Virus record (IMG/VR): IMGVR_UViG_3300017749_000012
Location: 1 to 53,887 of that record
Reading direction: 5' to 3' (one strand)
DNA from: a virus
Length of the DNA: 53,887 nucleotides
This document shows, in pieces, positions 39,306-51,300 of the stretch (its first letter is position 1; each line of letters begins with the position of its first letter). The position numbers were made by a program, and so were the translations under genes. The notes beneath the pieces are model-generated. The model was not told the DNA's origin, did no database searches, and saw nothing but the letters and a program-made list of their open reading frames with translations.

Positions 39306-42300
39306 ATGCCAATCATGCTTCAGTCCAATCACGCCCTCTTCTTTGATGGCGTGAGTGATGGAGTCATCATTCCTCAAGGTGCCTTCAGTGGACTGGGTCG
39401 GGACAGTGCTGACGGGGACCGTAGCGCTTCCGACATCATCAGTGAGTCTTCTCAAGGTGCGCGTGTGGGGAGCATCATTTCCGATGCTATCGGTGGAGAA
39501 CTTGCGATTGAGGCATGGGTTACGCCCGATTGCGGTGGCGTGGTGCTGACAAAGAGTGGGCAGTTTCATCTAAGCATCGGTAACGTCGATACACCCGGAC
39601 CTGCTGTGTTCGAGGTCAACGTCATCACCGACACGGGTGTGCGTAAAATCATCTTGAGGACGGCTACTCCGGTGAGCACAGGCTTTGACGGGACAGTCTA
39701 TCCTTCAACTACGTTCGGTGGTTTTGAGGACTCTTACAATCGCTTCGACGGCGCCAAAGACGATGCTACCAACCTGAATCTCAACCAGCGTCCACTCATT
39801 CACATCGTCGCCGCAGTCAGTCAGGGTTACGCTTCTCTCTACATTAACGGAGAACTGATGGTCGAGGAGGCTCTACCCAGCGACTTCGTCTTGCCTGAAT
39901 CAGATGACCACGTCTACATCGGAGGTAGGGGCGGTGAGTTTCGTGGTGTTGTTGAGAGCGTGCACATCACCGGCGTTCTCACAGATGAGATGAAAACCCG
40001 CAGCGCTCCTTTGGTTGGCAACAGCACGCTGGCCTTGTTTCGCTTTGAGGAGCCAGTGGCCCCGATTGAGGGCACCTATGACATTTCATCTATCGCTGAT
40101 TCGAGTGGGCTGTCTACCATTACCGTCAGTGCAAATGATGCGAAAACGTTGGCTACGGAGTTGACTGGCAATTCAGTGACATCTGGAACTGTCGATTTCA
40201 CGAAGTCGCCTTACTCGTCCGGGGACTACTCAGTGGTCGACTACCTCACATCACCGGGCACACGTCGCGCTCACGCCGTCCCGCACGTTCCATACAACCT
40301 TCTCATCAACCCCGGTGCCATCAATCGAGCGACGCAGAAACCCAATCAGTCTCCGCCTGAGCGTGTTCGGCTACACAACATCAACACTGACACCGGTGCT
40401 CTTCTTGTTAGCAGTATTCACCTTGATTTCGCAAACAGCACACACGACAGTAGGGACGATGCTTCCCTGCATGATGGTCTACGAGGTGTGTTGCACAGTC
40501 GTAGTGCGGTTACAGGTGACGATTACTTTGTAGTCATCGCTGCAGACCTGCTCCTCGATAACGGCACGGCGCGTCCCTATCAACCGCCACATCTTGCATC
40601 TCAACTGATTGACCGCACTGGTCAAATGGTGCTTGATGAGAGTGACTTTGAGCAACACGCACTCGTGTTCTCAAGTCGCATGGCTACGACGACCAGTGAC
40701 AGCAACAACCCCTTCGCTGTCGCTTGGCCCAACACCCTCGATGAGTCATTTCAGATTGGGCACTCAGGACGTCACATCTTCAACCATGTCTCAGGTCACC
40801 AATACCTTCGCAACATGCCGCGAGCCAACGAGGAAATCCTCGACCAACAGGTAGGTAACGCTGACATTTTGGAACTCGTCTTTGACGAAAGTGCAAAGGG
40901 CATTGACCGGCAGTTCCCCATCAACAGTGAAGTCGATTACTACCGCGACATCGCTCAATCGCGCATCGTCGACGTAACATCAAGCAGCGTCGCTTACGAA
41001 GCAGTGGACAACGGTCTTACTGCTGCCAACAGGAAACTGATTGCGATTGGTGGCGCAGGGACCAACGTTGAGTTTGACCCGTTCCCATTCATGCTCAAGG
41101 GCCCTGTCCCCCAGCAGGTCAGTGATGTAGATGCCAACATGCGCAATCACCACCTTCGACCTTCGGCAACCAGCCGTATCGCAATTCTTGAAGTGGACCT
41201 TTCGTCGTATGGCCTCGCCTCTTTCGTCGAGATTCACTACAACGCCATCGACTTCACTGGGGTAAGTATGAGCAAAACTGCACCGATGCTGATGGTTGAG
41301 AAGACCGTTCCAGCATCGAATCATCTGCTGACTGGGAGCACCTATGTCATTGATGCCATTGAGGCCTCACTCAGTAGCGGTAAAACGTTGCACGCGCCGG
41401 GTGGCATTATCGAAGTGACAGACGCCTTTGAGGGAAACTACGCTCAAGCGGTCTTCACTCATTCTCTCATTGGGGACAACAGCGAGGGGTTCGAGAGTGA
41501 TGACGAACTCGATGAGCGCTACACGCCTCAGAATTATGCGACAGTGCGTAGTGAACCGCGACGACCGCCGCAAAACATCACAGCCTCTCATACCACGAAA
41601 AGCGGACACGATTCCGTCTTCCACCGCGTTATCATCGAGGCTGCACCACCGGGAGCATACGCAAGCCCGCGTAGGAGTCCCGCTACCGACCTAACCTCAC
41701 CGAGCAACGGTCAGTTTGACACAGGCATCGCTGCCTCCTCGGGCCCAGTGCACGAAGTCTTTGACATCGTTGACAACCACGCTATCCTACAGCCGACATC
41801 TGCTCAGCGTATCTTTGTTCAGCCTTCCGACCGCTCTCGCAGCGCTCAGTTGAGGCATGTCAAGACGGAGGCGAGTGACGGCAAGGATAGCCACTACGTG
41901 ACCGTGATGTATCTGATGACCCGCGCTCTACTTCGTAGTATCACCGAGGAGGAAAGTGACGGCGGCTCTCGTTTCACCAAGGTTCACTGCGTAGGTATCA
42001 ACTCCGCTGCTATTACTCGAGACATTGACGAAATCGGCTCAGGCAGCCCTGACTCTCACGTTGTGAAGGAGATTGACCCCAACGCACCAGTCGTCTCAGT
42101 TACTCTGGGTGGCATCGGTCAAGGCGCCTACGACACAAACCCGTCGTTTGACCCCAGCACGCTTTCGAGGTTGCCCTACAATACTCGACGCGGCTTCTCT
42201 TGTTTTGCTACAGCCGTTCGTGTTGACCGTGACACAACAGCGGCTGACCGTATTCAGTTCATTGAGGTGCGCGCGCTCAACAACAACACTGATGACTTGA

Positions 42301-45300
42301 AGACGTGGGGCACCTACCCCTTCCCAAAGAAAGGTAGGTTGTTCCTCAAGACAGGCGCAAGCGCTGAATACACCAGCAAGACAGGTGTCGCGTTCATCTT
42401 TACGGATTCAAGCGTCGGCACAGGTCGCTTTGTGTTGCCTGATGGTTCTGAGGTCGGCAATTTCTACGAATGGGTAGACGCCACTGGCCTCGCAGCGCAG
42501 GCTGGGGCAGTCGCGAGCGGCAACGCTGACACATTTTCCCTTGGTGAAATCATTCTCGGTGACGGTGATTTCTACATGGAAAACGCAGCATCGGATGGCA
42601 CCACTGTGAACGACCGTATGTTCCAATCCATGGACACTGTCACTCATGATTACCAACTTGGCACGCAATTCGCCAGCACTCGCGCTCTTGTAGAAATCCC
42701 ACTCTTCAATGCGCAGTTCTTTGAGAGCGTCACTGAGAGCATTTTCCCCGGTCCTGACAACTCGCTGAAATTGCACCTTGACCCTACTATGACGGCTCAC
42801 ACTTGGAATCCGTCACCAGTTGGCCGCCGTTACCCCGAAACAATGCCTGCTGACCGCAGTGCTCATGCAGCCTATGCATACGCACTGTCTCAAAATGAAC
42901 ATACCCGTAGTGCTGCTATTCAGCATAAAGCGGAACTTGTGAGTGGGAAATATCGCTTGTATGTCAGTAACCCTACAATTTTCCCCGCTGCTGACATCAA
43001 CTTCGGTGGTGGGAGCGAGCCTGATTACCACTACGTTGAAAGAGTTCAGCGCTATCAACGGGCCTTTCTCCCAACGGGAGATTGGGTCATCTATCAGAAT
43101 GACCCCAATACTGACGGTTACATTGAGTTTGAAGACGAGAGTTGGGCGTTTTCAGATGGTTTCATTCGGGCTCATGAGACTGGGATGTTGCTCTTGGTCG
43201 GCGCGGGCTACAGTTCAGAAGCATTGGTGCCCTTAGAGGGTAGCCCCCTGATGCCCTCTTCGGCCATTGAGAGGCGAGGTGAATATTACCATGACGCAGC
43301 GAACGTGAAAACACAGGGTGGTAACGTCGATTACGGATTGCGGCAATACGTCAGCGCTGTTGAGTTCAAGGCAGGGCCGACCACAAACCCTCACGCCCCT
43401 CGCATCAAAACAGGACGTGCGCGGGGCAGTGTTCTCGGCGTTACACCCATCATGAACTCCTCAACCTTCACCGGTCTTGTGGTCATCTCTCTGTCTGAAG
43501 AAGATGCTGCGTTGTTCCCTAACGTTGAGACGAACGTAGACGGCGTCGGCAACATCGTCTACGAAAGTGGCGACTACCACTTTCAGGTCAGCACATCTTC
43601 ACCTGATGGGACAACGAGGCGCTTCATCTACAGGGGCGATGCTGCTGCAACCTTCAGCGCCCTAAGTGGCTCTCCGACAAGTCCTGACCAATTTCGCAAC
43701 TCCATTCTTGCCGAGGATATCTTCAACAAGGGAGGGGCCTTGCCAAATTACCTTGACCGCACTCAGTCCGAGTTCATCATTGACCAAGAAGTTCTACTTG
43801 AACGCCGTGGCTTTGACCTCGGGTTCGACGTTTTACCGGATAGCCCATCACTCGAGAGCACGTTGAACATTGTGAATAGTTACCGTCCACCTACGGCACG
43901 TCACCCTTGGACCATCAAGTCGTCACCAACACCAAACAGTAGTGCCATCACAGTCACCAACGCTACGCATAATGGTCTACTGCAAGCCAGTGTCACCGGA
44001 TTAAACGTGCAAAATGCTGACTCACTCTACTGTGAAGTCACAACTACGAGCACCGGGGTAATTCGACATGTTCTCTATCTCGGGAACGTAACTGGTATTG
44101 CAGAAGGTCAAGCGCAATCAACACCGTCAACTGACACCGTCATCAACCTCGATGCGAGTATGTCAGCATCCGCCTTGTCACAGATGCAAACGGCTGCTGG
44201 CGATGCTACAGCGACGCTGTTTCTACGAGTTGGGATTAACAGCATCATGAAGAACGATGATGAGGCTATCCTCAATCGTTCGTGGTTGTTCCCCTATGCC
44301 CCCGGAGGGCTACGTCACGGGGACACGGTGTGGGCCAACATGACCTACAACAACCCTCACGCCGTCGAAGGGTTGTTTGCCAAAAGTCGAGGAGTCTACA
44401 ACGAGGCGTTAGTATGGAGTGGTTTCAACGGCGGGTTGGGTGCACTCGCAACTGAGGCTCGTGACAGTATTCCGCTTGAGAACTTCTTAATTGGAGATAC
44501 TTGCCGGGAGACTGCTGAGAACTACGTTCAACACATCAACAAAACAGTCGAGTTGAACTATCGTGAACTTGGCCTCACCAGTGGTTTCCCCGTAGTCGCT
44601 TATCTTGACCCTATGTTGAGCGACGACGGCCACTCCCGTGTTTTGCTCTATGACGTGGCGCACGACCGTGAGTTCATCGCTTTCCAAGACTTGCACATGC
44701 AAGTTCAGTCAAGTCCAAAAGTCGCTGAAATCGGCTTCCAACGCCATACGTCGGCCAACAACGTCACGAACTCGACAAGTCAAATTGACCTTGCTGAGTA
44801 TTCTGCTAAATACAACGGCGGCTCTCAACACGGCTACACCACTCAGATTGATACACTCGCGGGCTACCCGAGTCAGAACAAATACCTACGCAACAGGGTT
44901 CGTTCACGATTCATGGAGAGCGCCTACGCCCATGACCTCGCCAACCACTTCGCTGCGAGCATTATGAAGCAACCTGTTACCGGTAAGGTCACCTCCTTAG
45001 TGCAATTTTACGGGACAGGTGGTAATGGGTCGGGCTACAGTGGTGCTACTGGTGCAGCCACTACAACCCCCGGTAACGGTAGTGGGTTGACAGTCAACAC
45101 CACGGTCAGCGGCGGAGGCATCACTGCAGCAGTCATCAATGCTGCTGGCACAGGTTACGCTCACAACGACATCATCACGGTCAGCGGAGGAACAGGTGGG
45201 CGTTTCCGCGTGCGCATCTCGCCCAGTTCAGTGTCAAGTCACTTAACGTCAATCGAGCGAATTAACCAGTTCGGAAAGGCACATGGTCACATCGTTCACA

Positions 45301-48300
45301 CGGGCTATTACACTGGTGCTGCCTTTGATGAGCGAGCGATTGGAGACAGCATCCTACCCCGGACTAAAGATGCGGTTGCTATCCCCTATTGGGCTGATTC
45401 TCTTCACACCTTCACTCGAAAAATTCGCTCCAGTCTCGACCGATTTATTGTGGCTTTAACGCTCCATCGGGAAGAAAGTGTGCGCACTACAGTGCGCGAC
45501 CCTTCAACGCTGTTCGACACGCCTGATGGGACTCGTGTTGTTCCGGCATTCCTTGCCCTACGAGGCATTCGTTCAGGTGCCCTTGATTTGAGCAGCCACA
45601 GCGAGCAGCGTCTACAGCATCTGAAGCACTGGACAAGCATGGATTTCACTCGCAGGCTGACCATTGATTGTGGTGAAATAGCCACGCGAGATGGCGTTAC
45701 TGACATCGAGGCCGCCGCGCGTGAAGTTGTTCGAATCATCAATCAAGCGGGCGCAGATAACGCTCGCGCAAACACCACCGGCGGTGAAACTGGCTCGGCG
45801 TTCGACCCAGCAGTATGGTGGGACTCAGACAAAGCATTCGCCTCTAAGGACCAAGGTAGCCACATGGGTTACTTCCGAGCCCATCTTGGGCGTGTTGTGC
45901 AGGACATCAAGGGACGGGAAGGATTCTCAGTCGTCATTCATAGCACTGTGCCGGGCGCAACTGGTCGTAACTTCGCAGTGTGGCTTGACAACGCAAGAGG
46001 GCAATCTCCCTATCAGCCTGAGTTCCTCATCGGTCATGGCGGACGTTTCAGAACTTTCTGGTGTCAGCCTGACGAGATGAGCGGGGAAGCCATGCACCCT
46101 GCGCCAATGCCACTCAACAAGCACGGTCGTCCGTTTGCACCAGTTACGACGTTGCGCGGTTACACGCTACCTGACTTCTCGTCATCTGATGTTAAGCCAA
46201 CAACAGATTTTGCCCGTCGTGGTGACGAAGACTCTGACCCAGTTATGCGAGCCATTTCTATGGTCAGTGGTTCAGGCCAGTCGATGAATACAGTCAACAC
46301 CGAGTCACTCGAGGCTGAAGGTTACGTCAACACCTATACTGAAGGGCTTAGAGTTGGCTCTTCTGCAGTAGGTCGAGTCAACTTTGGCGGTATCGTTGCT
46401 GCAGGAATCCCCGGATTCGCCCCTGATGCGGGTTCATGGGGGTTCGGTCGTAAGGGAGACAAGCGTTTCAACAAGCACTATGGCGACGTGCACAACATTT
46501 CTGGTGACACCGTTGCATCAACCTACACTTCACATGTGCCCGCCAGTCAAATTTCACATGATGCCATTGGCAACAGCCCTCTCTATGCTTTCCAATTTGT
46601 AGACCACCTTGGTAACCGACACGCCATTCGTATCGTCTATCGCGGTATTGACCAAGACTTTACTCTCGATGAGACTCAGTTACCCGATACACTTGAAGAC
46701 GAAATTGTCGTCTACATCGACGACCGCGACGTTGGGCAGGGCGGCTTCACCATCGGTCGTCACATGCACGGTCTTGGTGACGCTACTGGTCGTTTTGGCG
46801 CCAACCCAACCAACGCCACTTTGGCATCTTGGAGAGGTAATCGTTGGAACGCTGTGCCGGGAGTCAACGCAGCCTATGACTGTAAGGCAACGTATGATGA
46901 TGCAAACAAAACACTCACACTTGTCTTAGAGGCACCATACGACTCTTGCCCGCACTTTGACGTTCTTGGTTACATGGGCTTCCCAATGGAAAACGGTGTC
47001 ATTCAGGTGTCTGACCCATTTAACGACTCAAGCGCAGTTGGTAACTGGGGACACATGTTCTCCTACGGCAGCCGCACGCGCAACGACAACTCAGGTGCAC
47101 ATGTTTTCTATGGCGTTGAGGGCGAGCGTTTTGGCTCATGTCAAGCCTACAACAACTCGGCTTCAGTGACATTGGCAACCAAGGGTTTCGGCGATAGTTC
47201 GGTCGACATCCGGGCGCTTGTTTCATCCTGCGCCAATTGGACTACCTTGGTCACTGATGAACTCCTCGCGGCAATTATCACGGCCACCGTCAACCTCGAT
47301 AACCCAAATGTCGAAGAGGGTGTGCCTTTCGATTGTCGCGACCTCTTCGCAAGTGACGGGCGAACGTTTGGGGAATGGGGTGTGGCTGACGATGCTATTC
47401 GTATTCGAGCCTACAATACCAATCGAGGGGTTCGGCCAATTTCAGACTTCTTCAGCGCCACACTGCACCGCGATATGGCAATTCAAGCAGCCCACGTAGA
47501 GCACGGGGACATTCAATTTGTCAAGACAACAGCGAGCGGCGTCATTCTTCCTACGACTAATCGTTCAGCACCAGATGCCTCGATTGATGCTGGGTTGAGG
47601 GCAGAAGTAGGCTACATTCCCTTCACGGTATTGCAGGTTACAACCAAGGGAAGAGGTGCCAATGCGAACACGGCATCCCCTGTCCTCGTTGATTCCAGCA
47701 ACGATGTGGTTGATACCGAAGTGTGGAGTCAAGGGCTCAACGGTCATCGTTTCACAGCCTATTCAGGTGACCGCATTTTACCAATGGTGAACAACCCAAC
47801 GTTGGTCATTGACACAATTACTGGGAACAACATCGCTGTGAAGGGGACGAATGACCCATGGCACTTTGTTCGACCAGCCGGTAACAAGACTGCAAACTCA
47901 ATCACTGACGGTAGCAGCGCAATTGACCATGTGGCTGCTTTCGGTAGTCAGTCGCTTTTGTTTTACGGTGAAGACTTCGCTCTTGTGGAGAGTGAAGCAG
48001 GTAACCCGTTGACGCAACTTGACGCGGTCGCCGACACCGCAAGTAAGGACTGGGCCAATAAGACGACTGGCGTTCACATCGTTCAGCGTTTCGGAGACAG
48101 TCGGGCCGCAAGCACAGCAGGCGTTCGAGGTCTTGGTAGTCTCCATTCGCGACCGCAAGTCTTCTTCCGAGGTGGGCGAGATAGCACAGACCACTGGGTG
48201 CCGTTGTTCTTTGGTGGTGGTTTCAGTGGCGTCACACTCGACATTAACGATGGTAGCGTCAACGATTACAGTGAGAAATACACACACCCGTATGCAAATG

Positions 48301-51300
48301 GTCCCACAGGTGTCGCGGGTATTCAACATGCTAACGAAACGCTTTCATCGTTTTCTATGGTTGACTGCAACGCCATTATGGCCTTTTTCCCCGGCACGGC
48401 TCTCTTGAATCAGCATCGTGGTAGCCTCAATCCACCGTTTTTCAACCAAGACAGCATTCTCAGCCCTGACCTCAAAAGAGGGACTCAAGCAGTCAACGTA
48501 AATCACCCAAATGCAGCACCCTACTCAGCGGGCGTGCACATTCAAGTGCCTGTTCCATTGGTGCTTCGCTTCGCTCATCCGACTGCGCGTTACCACGACC
48601 ACCGTGACAGCACTGAGAACAAAACTACGTTCCTCATTTTTGGCCCCGGTCAGGCCTTCCCATTCACACAAGAAGTAGCAACACCGGTCAACACCTTCGA
48701 ACCAGCACCCGGTCGAGCCATTACGGTTGGTAACACTTGGTCTAAGGTCCCGAGTCACACTGGTAGCAACACGGCTTTCATGCCTAACCACATCATCAAT
48801 GACGCCGGTCATTACATGCCTTGGACCAGCGCGTATCAGACCGACCGGGGTCGCTTCCATTGGCGACAGACTGTCAATTGGGAACCTCCTCAAGGTAAGC
48901 CCAACGTTGCTATCTTGGCTCAGCGTCCTGAGTCCGGGCGCATGTATGGTGAAGTCTTCACTTCAGGCGTGTCGAACCTCACCACTTCTAACGTCCACGA
49001 CTATCGCATGGCTCACCCCAGCCGACATGCCGTCTACATGGGCTTCTCTATGGTCAGTAGTTCAGACTGGTGTTACCACATGGATGGTGGTTATCACCCC
49101 GGTGGTTCATGGCTTGACAATCAAATTACCTTCAACCCACCTCATCCTGATGATGATAGCCGTGTGACGAAAAGCAGCATCAGTGGTAACGAGTTGCACC
49201 CAAGCGCTTTCCGAGTCGCAGGCCCCCTTGCCAAGAAAGTGCTCTACGGGTCATCCGGCTCGTTTGCTGCTGAAACATTGGACAAAGACGACGTTGACAT
49301 GGAATACATCGCCGTTGATGCAACACGCTGTCAAAACAGTGAAGAGATGGCTGCGTTGCTCGGCGCTGCCATCAACGCTTATCCGGGTGGTGGCGCCCTC
49401 AAAGCGATGGGTGGGACCTTCCTCCCAAGTATGGGTAACGCCATGCGTCAGGACCGCTACGGGTGGCGTGAAGTTGAGGGTTCTGACGTCGTGCAATACT
49501 CCAAAGCGACTGCCTTGAGCACGAACCTAAACGCTGCCTTCATCACATTGGATATGGGCTCGAGTAGCGACCACGCCTACAATATCCCTGAGACGGGGTG
49601 GCTGCGCACGACCAGCATCTATGCTACTGGTGTGGGCTCTGAAAACTCACCTGCTTTCGCACCCTACTATGCTCGTATTGTGATGCAATCAGGTAGCGAC
49701 TTCCACGTCAAATTCTTCCTTGGGCAAAACCGTATCACCGGATTCACCGCTTTCGAGAGCGTCGCTACGTGGGACAACCATCTCGACTCCGCTACCTTGA
49801 CGTTCCCCACCATCGCCAACACTGACTCGGGACTCAAGATTTACGTGTGGACCAAGGGCGGCGTTCATCGTTTCCGCAACTCAGCACGCAGCGGCGGCTA
49901 TGATGCTGTTCACTTTAGCGGTCTTGTGGACGCCATTGACCGCACCAAACCTGTCGGTGTTGCAGGTTGGCACGGTGAACGTTACTCCTATCTGAACACG
50001 CTGCAACCTGAATCCAGCAAGTATGCTGCTGGTCTCGGAGCATGGCATTCCTGTCTTGGTTTCTCACCATACGGCGGTAGCATGGGTTGCGCGAGCACGC
50101 TCGGGCATCTGCCCAATATTACTCCGATGCCAAACAGCCCTGAGTCAGGTGAGCCGAATGAGGGTGATGATGGGATTGGCGCTTACCCTACGCCAACCAA
50201 TCCTGACGCTCCACAAGATGCATACAGCATGACAGATAGTTCTCCAACCTACACCGTTGGCTTTTCGGATAGCAGCGACTTCAACACACCACCCGTGATG
50301 GAAAACGAAAATGAGTTGCAGAAGGAGTTGACACACACGCAAGGTGTCTTCTCTCGCGGTTTGCTGGTTGTTGCCCATGAATCTGAACTTGCACTCATCG
50401 CCAAGACAGACCGCGACGGACAGAAGTGCATTGGGGATTGGTTGCGTCTTGCTGACGCCTCAGACCTAACCAAGGCTGGCACCACTCGTTGGGATGACCG
50501 TATTCACGGTCAAGACCGTTTCTACGCTCCAGCAAATGCTGGACCGAACGTTGAGGCACTGATTCACAACGCTACGACGCGTCCGAGCATTTCCGATTAC
50601 ACCGCCTCAAACGCCCTCGACGCTGCTCCGTTCAATGCAGCCTTCTTTTTCAATACGGCAATCACCGCTGACCTCGAACTGGACAACGCTGAACCGTGCC
50701 TCATGAAAACCGGCGACCTCTTTTTCGACCTTGACAAGAGCATCGGCTCCCACTTTTCAGCCAGCGCCGGGGCGCAGCGAAACGTCGCTGCCGATTTCTA
50801 TTCTTCCGCGTCAACTCAACCCTCCACGCTCTTCGGTGGTAACAAGCAGAAGAACTCGTTTTGGGTTGGTGACGTCAACGCATATGACATGTATGTGCGC
50901 TCGCCTGCTGAGAACTTCAACGTTGAGCATGTTGTGTGGAAGCGTATGGATGGAGGTAGCCTCTCTATGCCAGCAGTCAACGCACGAGGCCTCGGTGCTG
51001 TCCCATGGGTCAACCGCGTAAGTGGTGGTGTTGGTTACACGACTGGTGAGAAGTTGCTCGGAAACGTCCGTTTTTCCTTTGAGACAACCAACAGCGCCAT
51101 GCTCCCTATCATACAGGCTCAGGAACTCAGTCACCCTCAATTGGCTGAGAAGCACCCCATGCTACTGAAGAACGCACTTGAAATTCCCAACGAACACCTA
51201 CAGTTCGAGGACATGAGCGTTGTTGATGATACAGGGCAATCGCATACGCTTAGCGGCGGTTCACCGTTAGGTGTGGTGATTCGGGCATTCAGCGCGGCAG

